From: Clostridia bacterium
GTDB taxonomy: Bacteria > Bacillota > Clostridia > Oscillospirales > CAG-382
Direction of reading: 5' to 3'
DNA length: 39,512 nt
NCBI GenBank assembly: GCA_017561145.1
Contig: JAFZDO010000032.1
Location: 1-39,512, forward strand
Made by a program: the position numbers and the translations under genes. Numbering within the stretch: position 1 is the first letter of the stretch; each line of letters begins with the position of its first letter. Below are positions 24,606-32,979 of the stretch, piece by piece. The notes beneath the pieces were generated by a model. It made no database searches and had not been told where the DNA came from. It was given only the letters and a program-made list of their open reading frames with translations.

Positions 24606-24769
24606 AATGCGAAGCATTACATGTAATCCGCAACTTGTTGCGGTATGTAATCATTTCGAAGAAATGTATGTAATCCACCGTAGGTGGTATGTAATCAATC
24701 CGAAGGAAGATACACCTGCGGTGATGCCATACACGCTACGCGTGATTACATACCAATCCTTCGGATTGG
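24606..24769. repeat. Modular array of short perfect hairpins with 8-nt spacers
   Basis: Seven compact palindromes follow one another. They are AATGC-gaa-GCATT, CCGCAAC-tt-GTTGCGG, CATTTC-gaa-GAAATG, CCACC-gta-GGTGG, CACC-tgc-GGTG, CACGC-tac-GCGTG and CCAATCC-ttc-GGATTGG, plus a damaged one around 24696-24706. The first four are separated by copies of (T/C)ATGTAAT. The last separator is its exact reverse complement, ATTACATA (24745-24752), so the ends of the array can pair. No ORF is present. It fills the gap between putP and tRNA-Val. Confidence 0.85.
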
Positions 24770-24771
24770 AT

Positions 24772-24807
24772 AAAAAAATCGACAGGTCTAAACCTGTCGA
24801 TTTTTTT
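24772..24807 (-). terminator. Terminator of tRNA-Val
   Basis: ATCGACAGGT/ACCTGTCGAT with a 4-nt loop, flanked by an A run and a T run, directly after the tRNA 3' end. Confidence 0.85.
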
Positions 24808-24882
24808 GGTGGGGACTACAGGGCTCGAACCTGTGACCCTCTGCTTGTAAGGCAGATGCTCTCCCAGCTGAGCTAAACCCCC
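24807..24882 (-). tRNA. tRNA-Val (TAC)
   Basis: A 76-nt cloverleaf with encoded CCA. Acceptor GGGGGTT pairs with AGTCCCC (one G-U, one U-G) and the discriminator is A. Anticodon stem TCTGC/GCAGA holds loop CTTACAA, giving anticodon UAC. The gene stands alone between the GH2 operon and its own terminator. Confidence 0.95.
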
Positions 24883-24958
24883 AAAGCGTTGCTCACTCGC
24901 AACGCTGATTATATTATCATAAGTAATTTCAAAAGTCAATACCTTTTTTGAAATTTTT

Positions 24959-26665
24959 TTAATTTTTTTCAATTTCCGCTTCACGCCCAAAAATAGCGGA
25001 AATTTTGGCTGTATCAAACTTCGCAATGCGTGAATACGTGTAAAGTCCGTTGCATTCCTGCTCGACGTCGGTAAGCTGAGTATAGCAAAATCCAAACAGC
25101 GCCTTATTGTCAAGAATGGCGTCGGTAACGTCCTTCAGGCGTTTTAGAAATTCCTCCTCGGTTTTGGGAATGTTTCCGTATCCCCAACCGTTGTTATCGA
25201 GCATAAAGCCGATACCGCCGTACTCGCTTATAAACACCGGCAATTTGCCGTCATAGACTTGTCGGTCGGAAAATTTATCGACAAGAGTATGCTCGGTAAA
25301 AAGCCTGTCATAGCGCGAGCGTATCGCATCCCCCGATGCATCGTAATCATGCAGGTCGAAAACGTCGGTCATAACGTGGTAATTACCGCTTGTATCGATA
25401 CATGGACGGGTTTGGTCAAACGCCTTTGTTGTAAGATATGCAAGCCTTAAAACGTCATCGCACTGCCGTCTGCCCCCAACGTCCCAGGTTTCGTTAAAGG
25501 GACACCAGCCGATTATCGACGGGTGATTGAAATCGCGCTTTAATATTTCGAGCCATTCGGGAAGAAAATGCGCGACCGCCGAAGCATCGGTTATATCCAA
25601 TCCCCAGCTTGGATATTCGCCCCAAACGATATATCCCATTCTGTCGCAATGGTAAAGAAAACGCTCCTCGAAGACCTTTTCGTGCAGTCTTGCGCCGTTA
25701 AAGCCGCATTTCATCGAGCGCTTGACGTCGCCTAAAAGCTCTTCGTCGCTCGGCGCGGTATAGATACCGTCGGGATAAAAGCCCTGGTCGAGCACAAGAC
25801 GCTGAAAAACGCTTTTGCCGTTAAGCATAAACCTAAATCCGTCAAAGCCGACCGAGCGCATACCGAAATAGCTCTCTACCCTATCGTCACCGAAGGTGAA
25901 CACAATATCGTAAAGTCTTCCCTTGCCTACCTCCCAAAGATAAAGCTCGTCAAGGGTCAGTGTAAGGACGGCGTTGCCGCAATTTTCGTCAACGCTCGCG
26001 CTTCCCATAATTCTGCCCTCGTAAAACGCCTCTGCCTTTAATGCACCGCTTCCGACGAGCTCTGCTTGAACGGTAAGCGTTTTTGTCGAAGCATCGGTAA
26101 GGTATTTAAGCGATCTTATGTAATTTTTCGGCGTGAATTCAAGCCAAACAGTCTGCCAGATACCCGTTGTGCGGGTGTAAAAGCAGCCGTAAGATCCGTA
26201 CCTTTCGCTTTGCTTGCCCGACGGGATAAGAGGTGACCTTGTATCGTCCTCGGCATGTACCGTAAGGGTATTTTCACCGATTTCAACGTAATCGGTTATC
26301 TCAAAGCAAAACGACGAATAACCGCCGACGTGACTGCCGACGAGCACTCCGTTGATATAAACGGTCGCCTTGTAATCGACAGCACCGAAATGCAAAAATA
26401 TCCTGCCATTCTTTCGGGCTTCAGAGATATTTATTTTTCTTCTGTACCATACCGAATCGATAAAATCGGTATACCCTATTCCCGAAAGCTTACTTTCGGG
26501 GCAAAAGGGAACGTTGATCTCTTTCGAGAATTCGGCGTCGGCGGAAAACATTCCCCTTTCGGCGCCGCTGTTTCCGAAATCGAATTCAAAATCCCACAAG
26601 CCGTTAAGATTTTCCCAATCCGCACGCTTGAATTGAGGTTTCGGATGCTCACTGCGATAAATCAT
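24959..26665 (-). CDS. GH2 beta-galactosidase/beta-glucuronidase-like enzyme
   Basis: A 568-aa glycoside hydrolase family 2 protein without a signal peptide. The N-terminal sugar-binding sandwich (PQFKRADWENLNGLWDFEFD, then DSVWYRRKI and YINGVLVGSHVGGY) precedes a short immunoglobulin-like domain. A TIM barrel follows, with acid/base E392 in WCPFNETW and nucleophile E481 in FISEYGG. The length fits beta-glucuronidase-type or short beta-galactosidase enzymes rather than LacZ. The exact sugar is uncertain. It begins 7 nt after the 3-TM membrane protein gene, with GAGGG before the ATG, and is the last gene of a three-gene operon. Confidence 0.92.
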   Translation of the reverse strand: MIYRSEHPKPQFKRADWENLNGLWDFEFDFGNSGAERGMFSADAEFSKEINVPFCPESKLSGIGYTDFIDSVWYRRKINISEARKNGRIFLHFGAVDYKATVYINGVLVGSHVGGYSSFCFEITDYVEIGENTLTVHAEDDTRSPLIPSGKQSERYGSYGCFYTRTTGIWQTVWLEFTPKNYIRSLKYLTDASTKTLTVQAELVGSGALKAEAFYEGRIMGSASVDENCGNAVLTLTLDELYLWEVGKGRLYDIVFTFGDDRVESYFGMRSVGFDGFRFMLNGKSVFQRLVLDQGFYPDGIYTAPSDEELLGDVKRSMKCGFNGARLHEKVFEERFLYHCDRMGYIVWGEYPSWGLDITDASAVAHFLPEWLEILKRDFNHPSIIGWCPFNETWDVGGRRQCDDVLRLAYLTTKAFDQTRPCIDTSGNYHVMTDVFDLHDYDASGDAIRSRYDRLFTEHTLVDKFSDRQVYDGKLPVFISEYGGIGFMLDNNGWGYGNIPKTEEEFLKRLKDVTDAILDNKALFGFCYTQLTDVEQECNGLYTYSRIAKFDTAKISAIFGREAEIEKN

Positions 26666-26672
26666 ATATCCC

Positions 26673-26963
26673 TCACAGAACTATCATATTATAAACAAGA
26701 CAGCCTACAAATCCGATCATAAGCACGCTTTGCAGCGCGATCCATTTTTTCCCGTTGGCGTTGAAAATGCTCATCGCACCGGCAACCGCTATCGCAAGAA
26801 CGCCGATGATAAGGAAAACGAGCGTGCCTGTTTCGGGCAGACGGGTCTCGCTGATTATCTGCACGTATATCTTTTGGGGCAACAGGAAAACGGAAACGAT
26901 CGCAAAAGCAAGGCTTGTTGCCGATATCGCAAGAGACGCGACCTTTAACGCTTTTTTATCCAT
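26673..26963 (-). CDS. Small three-helix membrane protein, unknown
   Basis: A 96-aa hydrophobic protein with three predicted membrane helices (about 8-28, 45-66 and 72-94) and no recognised motif. Its start lies 3 nt after the lipoprotein gene and its stop 7 nt before the GH2 gene, so it is surely co-transcribed. It could be a partner of the lipoprotein in the membrane, an inference from position only. Confidence 0.78.
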   Translation of the reverse strand: MDKKALKVASLAISATSLAFAIVSVFLLPQKIYVQIISETRLPETGTLVFLIIGVLAIAVAGAMSIFNANGKKWIALQSVLMIGFVGCLVYNMIVL

Positions 26964-26966
26964 ATA

Positions 26967-28118
26967 TTACTTTGCATCCTTTTCAAATACGAACTGCCAG
27001 ATGCATTCGGTGTGATATTCGGTGCCTGCAGGTATCTTGCTCGATTTATTCTGGTCGTACTTCGAGAAATAAAGCTTGTTGCTGCTCGTGTTCATATCCC
27101 AGAATGCGGTCTTGAAGGTGTTCTTTTGATTTTCGAGAGAATCGGCAAAGGTGTTCACGCGGACGTCAAACTGATAACGCTTGTCGGTATAGCCGTAAAT
27201 ACGCACTCTCGTAGCCGCGTTGCCGCTGTTCATCGGGCCGGAATAGTCCGCCTTGCCCACCTTAAGAGTTTCGATAGTCTTGATAAGATTGCCGTCCTTG
27301 CCGATCATATCGCAGTAAAGACCGTATTTCTTTTCGATCGGGAACATACAGGTATAAGAAAGATAGTGATAGGTATCCTTTATATACTTATAGTCGACGT
27401 TAAGCTTGATTTCGGGGCCGACGAAGGTGTATTTTCTCGACACCTCTGCATAGATATCCTTTTCTTCATAGCTATCCTTATCCTTGTAACGGAAGCCGTA
27501 TCCGTCACCGTCGGTATCGGCACACCACAAAAGCTTGGTCTTTTCGATAACGTGAAGCTTGTTAACGGTAACGCTTTCGCCCTTGTTAAGCTCGATCTTT
27601 TCCTCGGTCTCGCCGTTGTAAAGCTCAAGAGAAATAAGAACCTCGTTGCCGTGGTTACCGCCCGACCAGATATTACCGCCCGACGGCTTGTCGCTTACGC
27701 GGTAAACGTATTCAAGATCGGTGCTGCCCGAAACGAAAACGTGCATCTTGTTATCCGCCTTCAGGCTCCATGCGCCGAGGTTAAAGGTGCCCCAAGGGGT
27801 CTCCTTGACCGTAACGGTATGGTCACCCGCATCGGTGGTAAAAGTTATCGTATAAAGAGAATCGCTTGTTTTTGTAACCTTCATTTCGTGTGTTTCAACC
27901 TCCTTGGGAGAATTTGGCTGTTCTGCTATATCATAAACTGTATTTCCCCAATATTCGGGGCGGACGGGAATAGATTCCTCGGAAATCTCTAAGCTTTCCT
28001 CTATCTCTTCGCTTTCTGCTTCGGGAACCGAGCTTGTTTCCGAAGTTTCCTCCGAGCAGGCGAAAAACGAGCTAGCGCAAAGCATCGATACAAGGGTAAA
28101 AAGCAATATTTTTCTCAT
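26967..28118 (-). CDS. Lipoprotein of unknown function in the GH2 operon
   Basis: A 383-aa exported lipoprotein. Signal peptide MRKILLFTLVSMLCASSFFAC ends at a lipobox cysteine and is followed by a Ser/Glu-rich linker (about 22-50). The mature domain of about 330 residues is rich in Tyr, Lys and beta-strands. Features include GGNIWSGGNHGNE around residue 150 and DTDGDGYGFRYKDKDSYEEKD, a possible calcium-binding acidic loop. I do not recognise the family. AGGAGG precedes the ATG. As first gene of the lipoprotein/3-TM/GH2 operon it may bind or process a glycan that the GH2 enzyme later degrades (inference). Confidence 0.82.
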   Translation of the reverse strand: MRKILLFTLVSMLCASSFFACSEETSETSSVPEAESEEIEESLEISEESIPVRPEYWGNTVYDIAEQPNSPKEVETHEMKVTKTSDSLYTITFTTDAGDHTVTVKETPWGTFNLGAWSLKADNKMHVFVSGSTDLEYVYRVSDKPSGGNIWSGGNHGNEVLISLELYNGETEEKIELNKGESVTVNKLHVIEKTKLLWCADTDGDGYGFRYKDKDSYEEKDIYAEVSRKYTFVGPEIKLNVDYKYIKDTYHYLSYTCMFPIEKKYGLYCDMIGKDGNLIKTIETLKVGKADYSGPMNSGNAATRVRIYGYTDKRYQFDVRVNTFADSLENQKNTFKTAFWDMNTSSNKLYFSKYDQNKSSKIPAGTEYHTECIWQFVFEKDAK

Positions 28119-28145
28119 AGTACGTCCTCCTACTTATTTGTCTTC

Positions 28146-28174
28146 ATTATAACAATTAACGCAATTTTATGCAA
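28146..28174 (-). promoter_or_regulatory. Sigma-A promoter of the lipoprotein/3-TM/GH2 operon
   Basis: Minus strand TTGCAT (28169-28174), 17-bp spacer, TATAAT (28146-28151). Confidence 0.82.
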
Positions 28175-28194
28175 CAGTTTTTTTAACAAAGCTC

Positions 28195-28223
28195 TTGAAA
28201 GACGCGATTTTATATGCTAAAAT
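28195..28223 (+). promoter_or_regulatory. Sigma-A promoter of the GH27 operon
   Basis: TTGAAA (28195-28200), 17-bp spacer, TAAAAT (28218-28223). Its -35 is about 20 bp from that of the divergent GH2 operon, so the two operons share one short control region. Confidence 0.8.
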
Positions 28224-28259
28224 ATTAATACCAACTTCAAACTTGAAAGGTGAATAAAA

Positions 28260-29396
28260 ATGATAGTACGCAAACCGCCGATGGGCTGGAACTCCTGGAA
28301 CACTTTCGGATGGAACATCGATGAAAATCTTATAAAAGAAACCGCCGATGCTATGGTCGAATCGGGCATGCTCGATGCAGGCTATGAATATCTCGTTATC
28401 GACGACTGCTGGTCGTTAAAAAAGCGCGATGAAAACGGACGCCTTGTTGCGGACCCCGTTAAATTCCCGAGCGGAATGAAGGCGGTAGCCGATTACGTTC
28501 ATTCAAAGGGACTTAAATTCGGTATGTATTCCTGTGCGGGTACCTACACCTGCGCGGGCTTCCCCGGCTCCTTCGATTACGAATTTATCGATGCCGAAAC
28601 CTTTGCTTCCTGGGGCGTCGACTATCTTAAATACGACTATTGCTTCCGTCCTATGGACCAACAAGGTCATTTGCTTTACAAAAAAATGGGCTTGGCTCTT
28701 GCAAACTGCGGCAGAGATATCTGCTTCTCGGCTTGTTCTTGGGGCGCCGACCAAACCAACGAATGGATAAAGCAAACCGGTGCACACCTTTGGCGCTCGA
28801 CAGGCGATATCGTCGATAGCTGGGATTCGGTTAAGTCGCTTATTATCAAGCAGGATGAATATCTTACCACCAACGGTCAGGGCTGCTTTAACGATATGGA
28901 TATGCTTATCGTAGGTATGCGCGGCAAAGGCAACGTTGGACTTTCGGGCTGTACCGATGAAGAATACCGCACTCACTTTTCGGCTTGGGCATTCCTCGGC
29001 TCGCCGCTTATGGCAGGCGGCGACGTTCGCGATATGGACGAAACCACAAAGAGCATTCTTTTGGATAAGGAAATTATTGCGATCAACCAAGACGAAGCAT
29101 ACAGACAACCCTTTAACTGCGGCAACCATTGGAAGATAAACGACGTTAAGGTTTGGGCAAAATATCTTGAAGGCGGCGATATCGCAATAGGTATATTTAA
29201 CCTTACCGACCACGCGGCAGATCCCTTTATTCCCCTTGACGCACTTGGACTTTCTCGCGTTTCGGGCAAGGCTGTCAGCGTTCGCGACCTTTGGAAGAAG
29301 GAAGAGCTTGGCGTTTATGCCGACGTTTTCCGTACCGACCACATCCCCGCACACGAATGCCGTATGTACCGCTTTAAGGTAGTCGATGCAAAATAA
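28260..29396 (+). CDS. GH27 alpha-galactosidase
   Basis: A 378-aa glycoside hydrolase family 27 enzyme, cytoplasmic, releasing terminal alpha-galactose from oligosaccharides such as melibiose or galactomannan fragments. Family signatures are PPMGWNSWNTFG at the N-terminus, DDCW, the nucleophile D126 in YLKYDYC and the acid/base D183 in WRSTGDI. A substrate-binding GSPLMAGGDVRDM segment follows, then a C-terminal beta domain. AAAGGTG precedes the ATG. Its last codons overlap the next small gene by 11 nt, so the two are translationally coupled. The released galactose could be handled by the galE product encoded nearby. Confidence 0.95.
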   Translation: MIVRKPPMGWNSWNTFGWNIDENLIKETADAMVESGMLDAGYEYLVIDDCWSLKKRDENGRLVADPVKFPSGMKAVADYVHSKGLKFGMYSCAGTYTCAGFPGSFDYEFIDAETFASWGVDYLKYDYCFRPMDQQGHLLYKKMGLALANCGRDICFSACSWGADQTNEWIKQTGAHLWRSTGDIVDSWDSVKSLIIKQDEYLTTNGQGCFNDMDMLIVGMRGKGNVGLSGCTDEEYRTHFSAWAFLGSPLMAGGDVRDMDETTKSILLDKEIIAINQDEAYRQPFNCGNHWKINDVKVWAKYLEGGDIAIGIFNLTDHAADPFIPLDALGLSRVSGKAVSVRDLWKKEELGVYADVFRTDHIPAHECRMYRFKVVDAK

Positions 29397-29592
29397 ATGT
29401 ATTAAATGCGATTCCACCCTTACGCCCGACGATATCGGAGCTTCGCGCAAGCTTATAAACCGCGGTATGGACAAGGATTTTCTTTGCATATCCTGTCTTG
29501 CCGAAAAATACGGCGTAACCGTTGAAAAGCTTAAGGAAAAGATCGAATATTGGCGCGAAAGCGGATGTATGCTCTTTGCGCCAAAAGAGTAA
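29386..29592 (+). CDS. Small CxxC-CxxC protein coupled to GH27
   Basis: A 68-aa protein. CIKC at 5-8 and CISC at about 34-37 suggest a small zinc-binding knuckle. A helical segment (EKYGVTVEKLKEKIEYWRESGC) with one more cysteine follows. I do not recognise a family. The gene starts 11 nt inside the GH27 gene and stops 5 nt before the DUF4855 gene, so it is the middle member of a tight operon. Tight overlap and sensible composition argue that it is real. It could be a regulator or a metal-site partner; its function is unknown. Confidence 0.78.
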   Translation: MQNKCIKCDSTLTPDDIGASRKLINRGMDKDFLCISCLAEKYGVTVEKLKEKIEYWRESGCMLFAPKE

Positions 29593-29597
29593 AGCGA

Positions 29598-31220
29598 ATG
29601 TATTACAACAACAATCCGATCGAAATAATACAACCGAATATTTCAGAAAGCCCGAGTAAGGAGATCAGAAACCTAATACTCGGGCTTCCGATTCATGCAA
29701 TCGATATAAAGGACGAATCGACCATTCACGCCGACCGTCCTCATATGAATTACAACACCGATTGCAGACTTCTTACCGACGGCGTTTATTCGCCCGACCG
29801 CGATTGGCACAACGAGCAATGGTTTCATTCTCACAGCGGCGGAGGAAGAGCGATAACCTTCAAGCTTCCCTGCCTTTGCTCAGTTTGCGGCTTTTCGATG
29901 AGCACCAACCGCGAGGATGCAGTCGGCATCCGCTCGCCGCGCTATATCAAGATCCGCGTTTCCTATGACGGAAGCGATTTTACAACCGTGTGGGAGCAGG
30001 ATACTCGCTCCCCGCGAGATATGCGCACCGTCCTTTACAAGGGCGAATTCGAGCCTGTGATGGCGACCTACGTACAATTCGTTTACGATACGGTGCACCA
30101 CGTTTATATCGACGAGCTCGAGCTTTATGGCTGTACCGATACAACCGGTGCTTTAATGCCGATAAACGACGGAAAGCCGATGTTCAACGAATTTGAATCG
30201 GCAACCGAAATTAACGAATATCCCGATGAAAATATCCTCGGCTCATCGAATATCGCTCTTTCCTATAACTACCGACCGATTGCCGATGACAAGGGATTGC
30301 AGACCGAATCGGATTATCTCCCCCTTGTCGCCTACCTTTCCGAAAAAGGCGAATTACTCGACACGTTTATGGACGGATTTCTTTATCTGCCCGACGTTTC
30401 CTTTGATTTTTCGCCGCGCGGACAACACGTCGAGGGCTGGCAGGAATACGTGGAAAGCGTTTTCGTCCCCGACAAAAACCTATCGGCGCTCGATAAAACC
30501 GTCGGACGTGTAAAGCAAGCGGTCGGTCTTGCCGATTATAAGGTCGGCGTATATTTCACGATCCTTTACACCTTTACGGGTCACGACGATTTCGGATATT
30601 TAAACGGCGAGCATCTTGTTTTCGATAACGTCGAAAGCCGCAAAAAGGCGATAAAGTGGCTTATTGACACGATGATAAGCCGCTATAACGAGTGCAATTA
30701 CGAAAACACTGCTCTTTTGGGCTTTTATTGGTTCGAGGAGGCATTGAACCCGACCGACAAATACGAAGAAGAGCTTATCAAATTCACCTGCGACTACGTT
30801 CATAAAAAGGGCTATAAATGCTTCTGGATACCCTATTTCCGCGCGCTCGGATATGAGCATTGGCAAAAATACGGATTTGATACCGCTTGTATGCAGCCGA
30901 ATTATATGTTCGACCTTGATATACAAAAAAGCCGCCTTTACGATACCGCAAGCGAAGCAAAGCGGATGGGTATGTGTGTCGAGCTTGAGGTATGGAAGAT
31001 ACAAGAGGACGTTCACGGAAATATCGACAACCCCGAGCATATAAAGCGTTTTATGGAATATCTTACCGTAGGTGCCGAAACCGGTTATATGAACACCGCA
31101 AAGATCTATTACCACGGCTCGGCTATCGGCGGCGTGATAACAAAGGGCTGGAGATCGAAAAATCCGCTCTACCGCGAAATGTACGATATGACCTACAAAT
31201 TCGCAAAGCGCAAGCTTTAA
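29598..31220 (+). CDS. DUF4855 protein with N-terminal discoidin-like domain
   Basis: A 540-aa protein. Residues about 50-180 look like a discoidin or F5/8 C sandwich (LLTDGVYSPDRDWHNEQWFHS, RYIKIRVSYDGSDFTTVWEQD, YVQFVYDTVHHVYIDELELYG). Residues about 210-530 match DUF4855, which has a glycosidase-like barrel (LLGFYWFEEALNP, GYKCFWIPYFRALG, AKIYYHGSAIGG). No signal peptide is visible. Catalytic function for DUF4855 is not established. I chose the ATG 5 nt after the preceding stop; the upstream in-frame start overlaps that gene. Co-transcription with an alpha-galactosidase suggests it acts on the same glycan (inference). Confidence 0.85.
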   Translation: MYYNNNPIEIIQPNISESPSKEIRNLILGLPIHAIDIKDESTIHADRPHMNYNTDCRLLTDGVYSPDRDWHNEQWFHSHSGGGRAITFKLPCLCSVCGFSMSTNREDAVGIRSPRYIKIRVSYDGSDFTTVWEQDTRSPRDMRTVLYKGEFEPVMATYVQFVYDTVHHVYIDELELYGCTDTTGALMPINDGKPMFNEFESATEINEYPDENILGSSNIALSYNYRPIADDKGLQTESDYLPLVAYLSEKGELLDTFMDGFLYLPDVSFDFSPRGQHVEGWQEYVESVFVPDKNLSALDKTVGRVKQAVGLADYKVGVYFTILYTFTGHDDFGYLNGEHLVFDNVESRKKAIKWLIDTMISRYNECNYENTALLGFYWFEEALNPTDKYEEELIKFTCDYVHKKGYKCFWIPYFRALGYEHWQKYGFDTACMQPNYMFDLDIQKSRLYDTASEAKRMGMCVELEVWKIQEDVHGNIDNPEHIKRFMEYLTVGAETGYMNTAKIYYHGSAIGGVITKGWRSKNPLYREMYDMTYKFAKRKL

Positions 31221-31221
31221 A

Positions 31222-31247
31222 CAAAAAGGGACTTCGCATGAAGTCCC
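31222..31247. terminator. Terminator hairpin P5 of element copy B
   Basis: GGGACTTC/GAAGTCCC with a 4-nt loop and an A run on its left. It is the end of the minus-strand element and lies just after the DUF4855 gene on the other strand. Confidence 0.85.
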
Positions 31248-31464
31248 TTCAGACCGAAGACAAATGGTCTGTTTACACCCTTGAAAAGAAAAACAACAAA
31301 AAAGCGCTCTTTCGTAATTATTCGAAGGAGCGCTTAATTTTTATAAGGAATTTAAATTTTTTATTGTATTTTCAAGGGTTTTGAAGAAAAACTTCGACTG
31401 CCGTAGTTTTCTACGCCAACGCTCGTTTTTCTTCAAAAACAGCCTCATTTCTCTCGGTCTGCTT
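31222..31464 (-). ncRNA. Structured 3' element, copy B
   Basis: This is the second copy of the element at 9351-9587, read on the minus strand and lying directly after the stop of the repeat-protein gene. The same helices appear with changed bases. P1 is GAAGAAAAAC/GTTTTTCTTC (31425-31434 with 31383-31392), with inner CGTAG/CTACG. P2 TTTCAAGGGT/ACCCTTGAAA pairs 31370-31379 with 31277-31286. P3 has a GCGCTC/GAGCGC core (31302-31314 with 31323-31335). P4 is CAGACC/GGTCTG and P5 is GGGACTTC/GAAGTCCC. A 41-nt block (31246-31286) is identical to 9374-9414. The stem differences are mostly compensatory, which supports selection for RNA structure. Confidence 0.8.
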
Positions 31465-31470
31465 CTTTTG

Positions 31471-32979
31471 TTATTCTCTTTCCCTCGGCTCGTACAAAAC
31501 TATCGGGTCCTTATAGGTTGCGTCCCGGTGCAAAACGCCGTTAAGGTATGTTGTCCTTTTAATAACGATACCGTCCTCATCGTATTCAAGAACGTATTCG
31601 TACTCTTCGGTGGTCTCGCCGTATTGACTGCCGAATTCCTTATAATTATTGTACTCTGTTTTTAAAATTGTGTTGCCGTATTTATCGTATTCAGAGGTGA
31701 TTTTATTTTTCAAGAATTCTTCGCCGCCATCTATACGCTTATAGGTTTCAGAAAGCGTTTCTCTTCCTTTGCCGTCGTATTCTGCAACGATCCTCGTGAA
31801 GATCCCGCTTTTGTAGCCTTCATAAAAAATATCTTGACCATCGGAATTATACTTATATTCATCTTGGATTGTAATATCGCCGTTTTCATCATACGTTATC
31901 ATATATATCAACCGGCTGTCATCGTCGTATGCATATTCGGTTTTTTCCCTAACGTTATCGTCTTTGTCATATATGACACTAAGTATCTTTTTACCGTTTG
32001 CATCGTACGTAGACCTTGTCCTGCTTGTTACGCCGAATTCTCCGTTTGAACGACCCGAACGCTCAAAAAAGACAGTGTTTCCGCTTGCGTCATACTCCCA
32101 AATACGCTTTTCTGTCAATTCATTGCTTTGGTTGTATTTCATCTCAAGCGTCTTATTTCCGTTTTCGTCGTATTCATATACGGTTTTTTGCTCTTTGCCG
32201 TTGGTGTCGGTCTCCTTTACCTCGATCTTCCGACCGTTTGCATCATATTTGTATACCGTTTTTTGCTCTTTGCCGTTGGTGTCGATCTCCTTTACCTCGA
32301 TCTTCCGACCGTTTGCATCATATTTGTATACCGTTTTCGACTCGCCGAATTCGTTTATCCGTGTTTCAACCGATATTTTTCCGTTTTCGTCGTATTGGTA
32401 ATAAGCTTTTGTGATCTGTATTTCACGTCCGGACATACTGTGGGTTTCATGATACCTTATTTTGCCGTCAGAGAAATATTCGTTATAGTCATTTTGAAGC
32501 AGAGTCCCGTCGGCCTTATTCTGCAAATGCAACAGTGTATCACCGTTTTCGTTACATTCGCGTTTTTCACGCAATAAACCCTCTTCGTCGTACCTCGAAA
32601 ACTCGCGTTCTTTCCCGTTTTCATAATACGATCTGAACGTTGTATCGCTCAGATCGCCGTATTCATCATAGTAAAGCAATTCTATATTTAAATAAACAAG
32701 CGTGAAATCCCGTAATATTTCTTTGCTGTCCTTGTAATTTCCAAGCGTTTTTAAGGTGATATAAGCGTCCTTGTAATTACCGTTTTCGATGTCCTCAAGC
32801 GCGTTACCGTATTTCATCGCAGGTACGATATAGGCGACCGTCGCAAACAAAATACAGCCGACGAGCAGTATCGATAGCGCGGTGATGATGATCGCTTTTT
32901 TATGCGAAGCAACAAAGCCCGCCTTTTTTTCGGGCATCTCGTTAAATACCTCTTCTATCTTTTTCATCTCGTTGTTCAT
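31471..32979 (-). CDS. Membrane-anchored YD-like repeat protein
   Basis: A 502-aa protein. It has a cytoplasmic N-terminus of about 25 residues, one membrane helix (about 32-54) and a short helical region (YGNALEDIENGNYKDAYITLKTLGNYKDSKEILRD). The rest is a long series of repeats of the kind YxYDxxGxxxxxxxxDxxG, resembling RHS/YD or YwqK-type beta repeats. Two repeats of 25 residues (YKYDANGRKIEVKE) are almost identical at DNA level. Such repeats form extended sheets that bind carbohydrate or protein; no toxin domain is present. I took the ATG following AAAGGAGG. Its TAA is followed in frame by the peptide tail of the structured element. Confidence 0.85.
   Translation of the reverse strand: MNNEMKKIEEVFNEMPEKKAGFVASHKKAIIITALSILLVGCILFATVAYIVPAMKYGNALEDIENGNYKDAYITLKTLGNYKDSKEILRDFTLVYLNIELLYYDEYGDLSDTTFRSYYENGKEREFSRYDEEGLLREKRECNENGDTLLHLQNKADGTLLQNDYNEYFSDGKIRYHETHSMSGREIQITKAYYQYDENGKISVETRINEFGESKTVYKYDANGRKIEVKEIDTNGKEQKTVYKYDANGRKIEVKETDTNGKEQKTVYEYDENGNKTLEMKYNQSNELTEKRIWEYDASGNTVFFERSGRSNGEFGVTSRTRSTYDANGKKILSVIYDKDDNVREKTEYAYDDDSRLIYMITYDENGDITIQDEYKYNSDGQDIFYEGYKSGIFTRIVAEYDGKGRETLSETYKRIDGGEEFLKNKITSEYDKYGNTILKTEYNNYKEFGSQYGETTEEYEYVLEYDEDGIVIKRTTYLNGVLHRDATYKDPIVLYEPRERE
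32183..32332. repeat. Two tandem 75-bp repeats inside the repeat-protein gene
   Basis: Two near-identical units of 75 bp (25 codons), offset from 32190 to 32265. They differ at few bases, for example GGTCTCC against GATCTCC. This suggests recent in-frame duplication by slippage. Confidence 0.9.

Noticed and set aside
24606-24769. CRISPR array at the hairpin cluster
   Set aside because: The units are different palindromes with an 8-nt constant separator. There are no repeats of 25-35 bp, no unique spacers and no cas genes.
32183-32332. CRISPR or mobile repeat in the YD-like gene
   Set aside because: The 75-bp period is in frame and codes for the protein's 25-residue repeat.
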